From Hygrocybe punicea (Eukaryota; Basidiomycota; Agaricomycetes; Agaricales; Hygrophoraceae): 64,000 bases of DNA. A program made the translations under genes and the position numbers. The notes under the pieces were generated by a model that was not told where the DNA came from, did not search any database, and was given only the letters and a program-made list of their open reading frames with translations. Below, piece after piece: positions 10,450 through 21,570 of this stretch; position 1 is the first letter of the stretch, and every line of letters starts with the position of its first letter. The stretch covers positions 1,550,001 through 1,614,000 of the forward strand of contig OY744462.1 in assembly GCA_963556145.1 (NCBI GenBank). The letters run 5' to 3'.

Positions 10450-10675
10450 CAAAATCTCTCAACATCACTCTCCAGTCACGACTCTCAGTCCTCCATTACG
10501 TGGAGCCGGACCCTATCGTCCATCGAAGATCAGTGGTGGCAGATGACCAAACTAGACACTCTCTCAGCTCTCCAAAACTCCTCAGTCACGACTCCCAGTC
10601 CTCCATCATGGAGCAGGACCATATCGTCCATTGAAAAACAGTGGTGGTAGATGACCAAACTGATACTCCACAATC
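10450..10675. repeat. Tandem duplication of about 110 bp
   Basis: Two imperfect copies start with the phrase CAGTCACGACTCTCAGTCC or CAGTCACGACTCCCAGTCC. Both continue through ATATCGTCCAT or CTATCGTCCAT to a shared TGGTGGCAGATGACC or TGGTGGTAGATGACC. No gene is seen. Confidence 0.7.
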
Positions 10676-11039
10676 ATAACACAGGTTCTCGGTTCTCATA
10701 TCGCAGGTTCTTGGTTCTTGTGTTGCAGGTTCTCAGTTCACAGTTCTCAGTCGGTGCTCATTTGGTTCTGGTGACTCATTGGGTAACTCAGTTGGGTAGC
10801 GTCTGGTATCCAGGTGACAGGTCAAGGGCATAGAAAGAAATAAGAGCAGGATTGTGGGGAAACAGACATGAATAAAGAAACAAAACTGAGGGGAGGTTAC
10901 TGAGTGAAGGAAACTGAGGAAAAGAACCTGAAGAAAGGGAACAGAGGCTAAGGAAACTGAGGAAGACACTGGCAATAGAGGGAAAAGCTATGTACTTGGG
11001 CGCTAGAGCTGGCGCCGGCATCGAGGGATCTCTTCGCGT

Positions 11040-11790
11040 GGGCTCTGGGAAATGGTCACGAGGGGTTGCGAGGGCCTGGGAACGAGGCTGGGGGTCCTAA
11101 CGAACGTGCGCGAGTGGGGTGAGGTTGCCGGAGTAGGTGGTCGTGGCGGTGATTCGTTTGGGTCCGTGGGGGGTGCACGTCGCTGTTGGGGTCGAGAGCG
11201 GGGTGGTACGCGACCAAACGAGGGCGTGTGGGGGGCTGGGGTGACTCGTTTGGGTTCCTACGGGTCCAGGGCAGTCGCCACAGTCAAGAACGATGCTGCG
11301 GGGAGTTGAACGAGGGTTCGCGGGGCCAGGTATGGTGTAAGGAACCGGCCGGGGGGTGGTGACGTGGCGGAACGCGGTGGGGGTCTGGGAACGGCGGGCA
11401 CGTCCACTCGCGGTATTGGAGGGAGGTGGGGTGCTCCGGGATGGTGAACGGGTGGGCCGCGAGCGTCGTGAGTCGACCTGGGGCCAGCTACGTTGGCAGA
11501 ATGGAGCCGCGCGATGGTGACGTGGCGTGGGGCTGGGGTGTCTGGAGGTGACGGCGGGGGTTCGTTTGGTGCAACGAAGGGGAACGGGGGGTCCTGGCCA
11601 GCAGAACGAGTGTGCGGGGAGTCGAATGGGTCCGTGTAGGGTTGGGGTACACGAAGAAGTGGGGGTCCAACGTTGGTGATATGGAGGATCCGTGTGGTGA
11701 CCAACAAGGGCGGGACGGCTTCGTTTGGGGCAACGAAGCGCGGTGGGGGGTTGAACCGGACAACTTCCACCTCGCGAGAGAGCCGCGCAT
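11040..11790 (-). repeat. Internal fragment of the TRIM-like family
   Basis: This stretch matches the internal part of the 13702-15667 element in the same orientation, for example GATCCGTGTGGTGACCAACA at 11687 and 14939. It is built of degenerate repeats (GGTGACGTGGCGG, GGGGTCC, AACGAAGC). The minus strand has a Pro/Arg/Thr-rich open frame like that of the full element. No flanking LTR pair was found. Confidence 0.55.
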
Positions 11791-11960
11791 GTCAATTGAC
11801 GTGGCCGGCATTTTCGCGAGGTGGGATTGGGGTGCCCTGTCCCGCGGATACTCCATCTCACCTCGCAAGAGAGCCGCACATGTCAGTTGACGTGGCCAGC
11901 GTCTTCGCGAGGTGGCGAAACACACGCGTTCGACGCGTGTGTTTCGGTGGTAGTAATGGT
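11770..11960. repeat. CACCTCGCGA inverted-repeat pair and a perfect hairpin
   Basis: Two tandem copies of an approximately 60-bp unit begin CACCTCGCGAGAGAGCCG (or CACCTCGCAAGAGAGCCG) and end TTCGCGAGGTG, so each has inverted ends. Just after them GAAACACACGCG and CGCGTGTGTTTC form a 12-bp perfect stem with a 5-base loop (11929-11957). A related TTCGCGAGGTG occurs at about 16592. Confidence 0.65.
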
Positions 11961-11999
11961 GGTGGCGCCGTGGTGGCGCGTTCTTCAGTTAGAAGAAAT

Positions 12000-12720
12000 A
12001 AAATTGATGTATGAAAACATACCATGAAGCAGCAGGGGTGGATGCACCACCCCCTGCCACTCGTTCCGTCTCGTTGACTCGCCCACTCCGTTCGTTTGCG
12101 TGTGCGCGCGTCTTCAATGTGTTGTTGGCGCGTCCAACGTGGCATTGATTGTCAACGTCGTGGTTGTGGGCATCATGGTGGCAATCGTCGTTGTCATTGT
12201 TGTTGTCGTGGTGGTGGTGGCCGTAGATCTGTAATTTAATTGTTAGTGTCAAATAAAATAAAATAAAATAAATAAAATGAAAGGAAATAAAAAAGTACGC
12301 GGGCGCGCACGTACCGGGCCGCATCATTCCTGGCCTTGCTCGCCGCCATCATTGGTGCGTTGGCGTCGTCCTATAGTCAACTTTGGGGTACCGACTGTAC
12401 AGTCACGAAATTGCCTAAGTCCAAACTTACCGGAAATGGCAAAAAGTGGCGATGTTTGGCGCTCCATTTTGCCAAACTTTGCCAAATGGTCCGTGCGCGA
12501 CCTCAAAACATATATAAGTTGTGCACATGCATTTACTTTTTACGTGCGTAATACTGATTTACTACAGACAATCTCGTATACTTTGTAAGTTGTTAGTAAG
12601 TATAATTGTAGTAAAGTTAGTATACAATCAATTAATTATATTTGTAATCTATTATAATAATAATAATAATGATAATAATTGTTTTTGAATTTATTGTGGA
12701 TGTGTTATCTGGTCCAAAAA
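12000..12720. other. Non-coding stretch
   Basis: I see no supported gene. The stretch contains an ATAAA-type tract (12255-12280) and an AATAAT microsatellite (12650-12680). A GCCAAACTTTGCCAAA-type repetition lies near 12470. Confidence 0.4.
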
Positions 12721-12739
12721 GGGCCAACTTTTACAAGGA

Positions 12740-13060
12740 GTAAAAGGGGCCAAAGGTCCCAAGAGATAGCACCTTTTCCAAGAAAGTGACCCGGCTTAGA
12801 AAAGGTCAAACTCTTGGAAAAAGAGGTCAAAAAGAGGGAAAAAAGGAAGGAAAAAAGAAGGGAAAAGAATTAAAAGCTCTTCTTTTCCCTTCTTTTTTCT
12901 TTCCTTTTTTTCCTCCTTGACCTCTTTTTCCAAGAGTTTGACCTTTTCTAAGCCGGGTCACTTTCTTGGAAAAGGTGCTACCTCTTGGAAAAGGTGGACC
13001 TCTTGGGACCTTTTGCACCTTTTGCACCTTGTAAAAGGTGCAAAAGGTGCAAAAAAAGGG
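12740..13060. repeat. Purine/pyrimidine mirror hairpin
   Basis: A purine-rich left half (CCCAAGAGATAGCACCTTTTCC, AAAGTGACCCGGCTTAG, then GGGAAAAAAGG runs) is followed by its inverted copy from about 12880 to 13010 (CTAAGCCGGGTCACTTTC, GGAAAAGGTGCTA). GCACCTTTTGCACC repeats follow. The arms are about 110 bp around a centre near 12880. No gene is present. Confidence 0.75.
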
Positions 13061-13077
13061 CATGTAATTTTCCTGAT

Positions 13078-13290
13078 GTGCTGTTGCCGGCATTGCTGCT
13101 GCCAGCGTTGCTGCTGCTGCTGTTGCCGCTGCTGCTGCTGCTGCTGCTGCCATTGCTGCCGGCGCTGCTGCTTCCACTGCTGCTGCTGCTGCTGGCCGTT
13201 GCCGTTGTCATTGCCTGATTGCCATTGCCATTGCCGCCGCTGGTGGTGGTGGTGGTGGTGGTGGTGGTGGTGTTGCGGCTGTCCCGCATC
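13078..13290. repeat. CTG and GGT trinucleotide tracts
   Basis: A GCTGCTGCTG-type tract interrupted by CCATTGC occupies 13078-13200. An uninterrupted GGT run lies at about 13240-13270. Apparent Leu/Val-rich ORFs come from these tracts. Confidence 0.85.
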
Positions 13291-13701
13291 CGTTGGAATT
13301 GCGTTGGCGTTGCCAATGTGTGTGGTCGCGATGTGGTCGCGGTCGAGTTGCCTGTCACAAGTAACATTAGTAAAGTTAAGAAAAATTGGTTAACTTACTT
13401 TGTTGAACACAACACAATGTTGTGTTCAACCCGCGTTGATGTTGCTGTGCGCATTGATGTTGCTGTGTTGCGTGAAAGCGGCCGGTCACATGATACTGTT
13501 TAGCACGAAATAGTCAGTAAAGAAATATGAAAAACAAATGAAATAAATACCTGAAAAATATCCGCATTCGCAGTTTGGACGTGGTTTGGAGCCATTCAGG
13601 AAATCCAGCCAGCCTTGAAACCCTGAACCGAACCCGCGGTCCGGTTCAGCATTTGGCTGAACTTAGACTGAACCTAGGTTTCGGTTCGGGGTTTGAACCG
13701 G

Positions 13702-15667
13702 TGGAGAGGTACCGAGGTACCTCTCCGGGGGCTCACGCAGGACTTGAAGTGGAAGTCGACTGGATAGGATAGGAATGGACTGACTACTACATCTGGAAGG
13801 CTACTAACTAGGTCAAACCGTGGGAACCCAGTCACGTGACTGCCAGGTCCCACTACTCCAAGTGCCCCTTTTCCTCATGGCGACGCCCTCGTCACCAACT
13901 GCTACAGAAAAGAACACAAAACAAACGAAACTGACCAAAAAACTCTAAAGCCACAACTCCCAGTCCCTCAGAAAGCCTTGACTCAAGGCCAGGGCCTTAT
14001 ATCGTGAAGCGGGAAGTCGTCCTCGCGCAGGGGGCGGTAGATGACCAGACTCTATAGAACTCCTCTCTCAAACTCAAACTCTCCGAATGCCTTCCTCGCG
14101 AGGGTTAGGGCTTACGAGGCAAGATCCAAAATCGCTCGAATTGCTCTGGCAAGTACTCAGTGCAGCGTGCAAGTTCTGGTGATCGAAAACGTAACGGTGT
14201 TGGTGGAACTAGGTGAACAGGTGTATGAACAAGTGTAGTGACGGCTCGTAGGTAGACTTTAATCGACATCCAGTATGGGGTGGAACGGGGAACGAGGCTA
14301 TAAAGCTATAACAAGGGATGGGGGCATAGGGTTGTGCTAACAAGGGCACGGTGTCTCGATGCAAGGGGTTGGCGTATCACGCGAAGGGATCGGGGTGGCT
14401 CGTCCAGGTTGAGAATGATGCCGCGGGGAGCTGAGCGAGGGTTCGCGGGCCAGGTATGGTGTAAGGAACCGGCCGGGGGGTGGTGACGTGGCGGAACGCG
14501 GTGGGGGTCTGGGAAACGGCAGGGACGGTCCGTTCGAGGTGTTGTGGGGTTGCAAACAGGTGGGCCGTGGGCTTGACGAGATGGCCTGGGCCGGTTGCGT
14601 TGGCGGAACGGGGCTGCGCGATGATGACGTGGCGTGTGGCCGGGGTGTCAGAAATGACGGCGGGGCTCGTCTGGGGCAACGGGGTGCCCTGGTGGGTGGA
14701 ACGAGGGCGCGGGGGGTTGAACGAACGTGGGTTGGGGCCGGGACATACGAAAAGCGGGGGGTTGAAGGTGGTGACGTGGCAGGCGCTTGGGTGTCCGAAA
14801 ACGACGGTGGGGGCTCGTTTGACGCAATGGAGGGGAACGGGGGGTCCTCGCCGGTGGAACGAGGGCACGGGAGGTCGAATGGGTCCGTGGGTTGGCTGGG
14901 GTACACGAAGAAACGGGGTCCAACGTTGGTGACGTGGCGGATCCGTGTGGTGACCAACAAGGGCGGGGCGGCTTCGTTTGGGGCAACGAAGCACGGTGGG
15001 GGGTTCTTTTGGGCAGAACGTAAGCACCGGGTCGTCAAGCGTGGATGTAGGGACCGAGATGGATACGTGTGGGGCCGGGGAATGCTAAAATATGGGGGTC
15101 GAAAGGTGGTGACACGGCTGTACGCGGGTGGCCGTTGGGCGTCAAAAATGGACGACGTGGGGCAGAACGGGGGCCGTAAGACGTCCAAGGAAGGCTTGAG
15201 AGGCCGTCCTGGGTCTGAGAAGAAACCGGGCGTGAACGCGGGTGATGCGGCCTGGGGCTTTTGGGTGCTCGAAAAGGGTCGAGTCCGCATCTCTGGGTCG
15301 ACAATGGTCGACGTGGGGCCCTGGTGGACTGAGCGAGGGTGCCGGGGGGTAACGCGATTGATGTACGGCTGTGAATGAAGAGAAAATGCGCCGTCGCGCA
15401 GCAGGGGGTGGTGAGGCCGAAAAGAGTCGTCTCGCGAGAAAAAGCAGCAAAGAAAGGAAGAAAGTCCAAAAAAGCAAGCGTGAGTCGAAAACACTCTCAT
15501 CACCATGATGGAGAGGTACCAAGGTACCTCTCCGGGGGCTCATGCAGGACTCGAAGTGGAAGTCGACTGGATAGGATAGGAATGGACTGACTACTACATC
15601 TGGAAGGCTACTAACTAGGTCAAACCGTGGGAACCCAGTCACGTGACTGCGAGGTCCCACTACTCCA
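13702..15667 (-). mobile_element. TRIM-like LTR retroelement
   Basis: Two direct repeats of 159 bp (13702-13860 and 15509-15667) start TGGAGAGGTACC and end CACTACTCCA. I count four differences between them. The element is flanked by CCGG on both sides (13698-13701 and 15668-15671). A purine-rich stretch (GAGGAAAAGGGGCACT, minus strand) abuts the 13860 end and TGGTGATGAG lies just inside the other end, giving minus-strand polarity. The interior holds one long Pro/Ser/Arg/Thr-rich frame (15506-14337, minus) made of degenerate repeats. No gag, protease or polymerase is seen, so it is non-autonomous. Confidence 0.8.
14337..15506 (-). CDS. Pro/Ser-rich ORF inside the TRIM-like element
   Basis: A 389-aa frame opens three bases inside the 5' LTR boundary on the minus strand and runs through most of the interior. 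It is rich in Pro, Ser, Thr and Arg, with recurring V-A-P-N-E and R-H-V-T-T phrases that mirror DNA repeats. No domain is recognised. GC-rich repeats can give long open frames by chance, so translation is doubtful. Confidence 0.25.
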   Translation of the reverse strand: MVMRVFSTHACFFGLSSFLCCFFSRDDSFRPHHPLLRDGAFSLHSQPYINRVTPRHPRSVHQGPTSTIVDPEMRTRPFSSTQKPQAASPAFTPGFFSDPGRPLKPSLDVLRPPFCPTSSIFDAQRPPAYSRVTTFRPPYFSIPRPHTYPSRSLHPRLTTRCLRSAQKNPPPCFVAPNEAAPPLLVTTRIRHVTNVGPRFFVYPSQPTDPFDLPCPRSTGEDPPFPSIASNEPPPSFSDTQAPATSPPSTPRFSYVPAPTHVRSTPRALVPPTRAPRCPRRAPPSFLTPRPHATSSSRSPVPPTQPAQAISSSPRPTCLQPHNTSNGPSLPFPRPPPRSATSPPPGRFLTPYLAREPSLSSPRHHSQPGRATPIPSRDTPTPCIETPCPC

Positions 15668-15677
15668 CCGGGTTTGG

Positions 15678-16252
15678 TGTAGAGGCTCCAGATCCTCTGG
15701 ACCCGAATCCCCTTCATATCATACTTCGTCCCCGTCCATTCCCATTCATCTATCGTCGATTCCGCTCAATTCCGTTCCGTCACGTCGATTCCACTCCGGA
15801 TTCTGCCCTGGAATCGTTACCACTCAAGATGCGACGTTCCTAATGACCCGGAATCAGTACGTATATAGTGATATATTATCTATCTTCGTTTCCCATTACC
15901 TAGTATATAGCCCCACTCCTCCTGTTCACCACTCCTATCAGTTACAGCCTTCGCTTGTAGTACATAGTTACTATAGCACAGGATCTCTCCCAGTAGTATA
16001 AAAGATGTACCATTATACTACAACCACATCTTATTATCGGACTTCAGTTCTACAGTTTTAGTCCTCGCTTCGTATTGTCTCCATATTAGTCTTCATACAT
16101 CACTCCCCTCCACTCCCCCTCTGATCCGGAACCCCGGATTCGGGTTGGATTGATTAGACACAAAGAAAGCTTTACTCCTCTGATCTCTTTCTAGCAGATC
16201 ACCCCTTTTAGTAGATTCCCATTTCGGGTCTACACAAGAACTCATTGTCACA
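15678..16252 (+). repeat. Solo-like gypsy LTR, inverted copy
   Basis: This 575-bp sequence starts TGTAGAGGCTCC and ends CATTGTCACA, and matches the inverse of 8680-9290. No primer-binding site or coding region follows, and the 5-bp flanks (TTTGG / TCGGC) do not match. It is either a decayed solo LTR or a rearranged copy. Confidence 0.7.
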
Positions 16253-16294
16253 TCGGCTAGGTTCGGAACCAAACTATGGCAACACTAGTTTTAA

Positions 16295-18105
16295 TCCAAA
16301 CTTAAATTTTAAAATAGTAAATAAAATGTTTTAAGACAGATTAAGACAACCATTAAAATTTAAGACAACTCAGACAACCATTAAAATTTAAGACAACTCA
16401 GACAACCATTATTAACAAGTCCCAACTGCAGGTGCTGTGCTGGTACTCAGTGGCACCATCATGGTGCTAGTTCCTGCACCGGCACTGACACTGCAATGTC
16501 GCACCAGGATCTGTGGCCATGGGTATGGTTTCCGTATCCCCCCCTTTGCCTCACGAATGCAGCATCGATGTCTATTGACGTTGTGGTGCATATTCGCGAG
16601 GTGTTTTTGAGGGTGGGGCTTTTGTGGCCACCCACGAACCTTCGTCATTGGCTTACAGCACTGCCGCCACCACATTCATTGGTTTGTTGGCCCACTGGGT
16701 GGTTGAGGGGGTTGGTGGTGACGGCGTGTCACAGCTGTGTATAGATAGATATACATAGATATAAGCAAAAAAAAATGTACCTTTCACAGCGGAAAGGGTG
16801 CACCCCACTGCACCCCTCACCCTTTGCCATCTCTGTCACCCATGTTCACATTCACAGGTGCATTGGTGACAGCACTAATGTGGCCATGGCGGTTGACCTT
16901 GGCATAGCTGTGGCCATTGGTGTAGGGTGCTGTGGGTTGGGCAGTAGTTAGTAGATGTCCAAGTTGAACAAAAAGGCTTACTTAGGGCAGCAGGGGTGGG
17001 TACACCATCCATTGCTGTTCCCTTGCTCTCGTTTGGGGCATTTGTTGGTAGTGACCATCACTGTGATGTTGGAAGGTAAGCGACATAGTAAAAAAATGCT
17101 AAGTCCAAACTTTACCTTTGTTTGGCTGCAGTTCAACTTACTTCTTTCCACCATCAGGTAACCGTAAGCCTTTAACACCTCATCACTGATGCATTTTTAT
17201 GGTAGCAGCAATGGGGCGATGACGGCAGGGTGGGATGAATGGCCAAGACCTGATGGCTAGTCCAAAGACAGGTGATAACGAAGACCACGAGGATGAGGAT
17301 GAAGTGTATCATGAGAACGAGGATGCATGGTGAGCACCATGAGGGTAGTGACAAGGACAACTGACACAAACTCAACAGGGACAGCCAGGACAGCAAGCAA
17401 GAACTGCCACTGCACAAGCACCATGCCAATGCCCACACCAGCACCAGGCGAGCATCAGCGCCAGCACAATGGTGGCGCCAGACCCTACACAGTACCCATC
17501 ACCAGCACCAGCTCCTGCAACACTGGCACCGGCGCAACACCAGTATCTGAGGACAAGGACAAGGACAATGAAAACAAAAATGTCTATCCTCGTAAGCCCC
17601 CTTTATTGGCCCCCTCTCTATGCAATCATCAACTGAACATTTTTGTTTCAGGCTACTATTACAGGGGGCAAAGTGATGCTAGTGGGGATGGGCTCTCATA
17701 ATGTTCTGCTGCCACCCTTCGAGAAGTCAACATCATGGCTCATTCTGATATGCAAACACCTACCCCACTGCCCTCGCCCTTCTCGCCTCTGAAAAAAAAA
17801 ATGATCAGGACAGGCACCAGGACCAGCCAGGACCGGCACTGGCACCAGTAATGCTTAGTAGTAGTAGCCTTTTTGTCATTGTATCATTCTAATGCTGCAA
17901 TATAAAATTTTGGGCCCTTTTAAAAATAAAGATGAAAATAAAAGTAAATCGTAAGTGTAAAAATTAACACAGTTAAAATTACTGTGGTTTTAGCGTAATA
18001 ACCTTCTTGATTTGTCTTGATGACTTAACTGTCTTGACCTGTCTTAACCCGTCTTAAGTCACATTTTAAGTCACATTAAGTCACATTAAGTCACATTAAG
18101 TGGAA
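16295..18105. mobile_element. Possible transposon with TTAAGACA subterminal repeats
   Basis: The left edge has repeated TTAAGACA and AGACAACCATTAAAATT units (16310-16410). The right edge has the inverse (GTCTTGACCTGTCTTAACCC) followed by five copies of TTAAGTCACA (about 18050-18103). Between them lie decayed, Ala/Thr/Pro-coding-like stretches with splice-like sites, but no intact ORF. The right edge coincides with the end of the neighbouring zinc-finger gene fragment. The boundaries and class are not settled. Confidence 0.4.
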
Positions 18106-18760
18106 AGATGTTTTCCTGATGACTGGCGATAGACCCCAAAACTATTTGGTCCTGTTTCAAATTGAGGGTCAATAGACTTGGCACCAAGAGTGTCATTGGC
18201 TATTTCATCCACAACCTGTCCAGCAAAGTGGTCGTGTATAGGGGCAGGTGCTGGTACTCCTGTTTTTTTGCGTTTGCGAGTAGGGTGGGGAATGTGATTT
18301 CGCAATCCAGCCATTGTTGTGGGCAAGAAATCTTGTAGTGCTTTTGGGACCTTGCATTTGCGACCAGTTTGGCTGAAGAATTCTGGCCTGATTTTGTCAG
18401 GCATATCACATATGGCCATTGGTTCCGTCTCAAGTTCAGGTGGTCAGCTCAAAATCCTTTGTAACAATTAATGAGGAACCTATTAGAGAAATAGTTTACT
18501 CACATCATTGAGTTGTGTTCGTAGGGCTTGCCATTCTTCTTCCACATCTGGTGAGTTCTCTACTTGTCATATTTTTGCCACTTTTGCTTTGTTCATATTG
18601 GCAAGCCTCCTCTTTATTGAACTGGCTGTCAAGTTCACATTCTTCGTGCAATACATTAGGTGCGTCCTGAGTCCCCTGTGGTCTGCAAAGTTCCATTGGC
18701 ATGCAATACACACTTGAAGTACCATTATTACAATAATGGCCAGCCAGAGTGACCCTCTCA
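18096..18760 (-). pseudogene. Plavaka-like transposon protein, N-terminal fragment
   Basis: The minus-strand exons include a C-x2-C-x12-H-x3-C zinc finger (Q-V-C-I-A-C-Q-W-N-F-A...T-H-L-M-Y-C, about 18722-18654). An acidic V-E-E-E-W-Q-A-L-R exon with a GTGAGT donor near 18507 follows. The downstream segment contains L-R-N-H-I-P-H-P-T and ends P-N-S-F-G-V-Y-R-Q. From memory this order (zinc finger, basic linker, E-P/N-S-F-G-x-Y-R) is typical of the start of Plavaka/CACTA-type proteins in Agaricomycetes. The catalytic part is missing because the sequence stops at the repeat element ending near 18105. Confidence 0.5.
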
Positions 18761-18888
18761 TCCCAGCACACACTTGGAATTTGAGGCCTGGCACTCTAGG
18801 AAAGTAAAACCACCTGTAAAGTTCTGTAAAAAAACTTGGGGAGGGAGTTTGTACGGTCAATAACATAGCTTAATCACTCACCACAACA

Positions 18889-20695
18889 ATGCCCCAGTTT
18901 CTTCCCCCAAAAGCAAAATCCTCCTTGCACTCTAACAGGCCCTACCCGAACTCTAATGCCTCAATGGCGTGTGCCCTATTGCCGAAAGTGGGAGCAGGCC
19001 GTTCTCAACCCAATAAGCCGACACCGAGAAGTTGCATTGATTCCGAATCTGAAGATTCACAGAGTGAAAAGGAGAATAGGTATGTGAATTACATATCCGA
19101 TTGCAAAATACTGGATTACCTTGAGCCATGAACACAGGTCTGAGGAGGAAGACAGCGGGATGGATGATGACGACGAGATGAGTGATAAAGGTAAAATACT
19201 TGGCCACGACAACAGGAATGAAGAATGAGCACTTCAACCTGAGAGTTGTAAATGCAAATGTCACAACAAGGAAGTTCGCTATGCCCTATCAAATTTGACG
19301 ACACAGAAGAGACCGAAGTAAGCATGAATGACCACTTTATTGAGCACTTGTGAACTAACAGTTAACATTTCATGTTTTGGCTTTAGAATTGTCAGTTTTT
19401 TATGCCCATACAAGGATTCAGCATGGTTCATTCCGCGCACTATCGGCCCCTTCTCCAACATCATGCAAGCCTTTCAAATTGGGTTGAGGCTCGACAAGAA
19501 CACTGAAACTGAGCCAGATGAAGAGCTCAATGAAATGTATGTAAATATCTGTCTGTTTCCAATATTTTTACCGCATATATGCATAGTGATGAAGAAGATC
19601 ATTGGGAGGCCAAGTTTGTATACAATGCTGTGATGGAGCTAATGCCTGGGTTATGAGAACAACTGGAATATTATGTTGTGGAGGGCAAGTTCGAAACACT
19701 TCAAGGGATGGCCACCTTTGTAAGAGTTTTCTGATTCTTTGTCTCAAACCTAATCTTTGTTGACAGCTGGATACCCATGCGCGATGTGCTCACACTGATG
19801 ATGTTGGGACACTACACTACACAGCCAACTCATATGTGCCCAACATCCCTGGCAGTCTGACGATTAGCCTGATAAATTGAAATAAAGGTGACCATGGTTT
19901 TTCCCATGTCGTCTCTGGGCGTTTACTCTGCCCATGCAACATGCGAGATGAATATGACCAAGATCGTGACAAGTAAGTGATCACGCAGTGTAAATTGAAG
20001 CTGTTACTGAATCACTTTTGAGGTTTTGCCATGATGTTCGTGATGGAAATATCATCATTTCTGCAGAGGATTGCATTCTTATATACTAAAGACGAATATG
20101 ATCCTGCAGCCGTTGACAAGGGTTTATTAAAAGGGCCGTTCCTGCTTTCAGTAAGATAATCACATTGAATTGTCCAGTCACTAACTTGAATGTATTTGAT
20201 CAGTGCTTCCGACACATCTTCACCGGACCTCGCACTGCAATGAAAGTGACTCCGGGACAGTCTGCCGGGAAGAAAACTATTGCAGATATTTACAACATGA
20301 CAAATGTCACCGGTCGCAACATTGCTTATGCCGCTGTCTTGGTATGTATTCATTTAAATGCTAGGCATCTCGACTGATAATATTTAGGCTCACTTCATCC
20401 TCAATGGCCAGAAAGAATGGGTGGCAGAAGATGGCAACTTCAACACCATTTGAATTTTTCAAGAATGTTGTCAAGCTGTTTGATGATCCAGAATGGAGTA
20501 AATCCACTCTTGAGTGGTGGGACAAGTAAGTGCAACTGATTCTTTGCATTTATCCTGACCAATTGCTATGATTCAGTCAGGTTCTCAGAGCTAAAGCATG
20601 TCGAGGAGGGAGTCGTGTCATTCGTCAAGCCAATGCCCAGTCTGGTACTGCAATGTTGGCTGCTCAACATGCTGCCCGCCGTGGTGTATGAAAAT
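18889..20695 (+). pseudogene. Decayed multicopy Agaricomycete protein gene
   Basis: Coding segments in order are an ATG-led Ser/Pro/Asn-rich start (18889), an acidic stretch, and C-P-Y-K-D-S-A-W-F-I-P-R-T-I-G-P-F-S-N (about 19400). These are followed by Y-N-A-V-M-E-L-M-P, H-A-R-C-A-H-T-D-D-V, F-R-H-I-F-T-G-P-R-T-A-M, R-N-I-A-Y-A-A-V-L and E-F-F-K-N-V-V-K-L-F-D-D-P-E-W-S. Introns with GTATGT/GTAAGT donors separate them. I recall this motif series from a large uncharacterised Agaricomycete family. In-frame TGA codons (19654, 19878) and a frameshift near 20085 show decay. No function is known to me. Confidence 0.5.
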
Positions 20696-20699
20696 TTTC

Positions 20700-21345
20700 A
20701 AGGTTGCTTTTCCATCTTCATACCACTGTGTCTGCAATTCTCGCTATCAATACTCTTCGCATGCATAAACACTTTCCCATCAACATTTCACACATCTTGC
20801 TCTGTCACTCTCTGAACACTCTCACTCTCGCATCCAATTTGCTCTTCAGAACATCTCATTTAGCTCCCTTGTCGAGTCCGTCCTGCTGTGTATGTACTCA
20901 GATTCATGTTTTACTGGCAATAAAAACCATCATGTTATAATATCATTGGAATACATGATAATGGCCTATTGTCTGACATGAGCCAGCTGTGCCGAGCTGT
21001 GCTTCCATGTGCTGCCAAGGTAACCCTGGTCTGATGGCTCTCTTGCATGAGTATAGCCGGTCTGGAGGACGTCTTGGATGATGCTGGCCATTATGCTGGC
21101 CTCCTTGGAATATTCTGCTGCTCTGACTGTGGTCTTGGAGTCCCCTTGGAATATGCTGGACAATCTGATGGCATCTTGGTTTAGAAAGCCCTTATGGTCT
21201 CACTTGGCATAAAAGGCAGAGTCTTGCAAACCTAGACCTGTCCCTTACCAGAGGTGGTCCCATTCTGGTGAGCTTTCCAAGCAGGGTAGACTTTGTATTG
21301 CCTCACATGTACTTATAAGAATTTTTCACTTTCACTGATGAACAT
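20700..21345. other. No gene seen
   Basis: Mixed-composition DNA without a convincing ORF. It has some internal repetition of TGGAATATTCTG/GGAATATGCTGG and TCTTGGA phrases around 21060-21180. Confidence 0.4.
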
Positions 21346-21570
21346 TCACATTTCAGCAGTGGAAGTTGACCACCAAATTCACCAAAACAATCTCTCTTAA
21401 CAAACAATTCCCACAAGACATCACCATATCCAAGATGCAAGATGCGCTTGTCCAGAATATCATCATCAGCCAATCAGGCAGGACACTTGCAAGGAAAGAC
21501 AGCTACCAAAGAGACGTTCTCCCATCCTGAGAGCAAGAGAGATGTCAGTCTGCTGCCTGCTGTTGTTTGT

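Noticed and set aside
11097..11925. 260-aa Arg/Pro-rich ORF on the minus strand
   Set aside because: It is GC-rich degenerate repeat sequence shared with the TRIM interior, with no recognisable domain.
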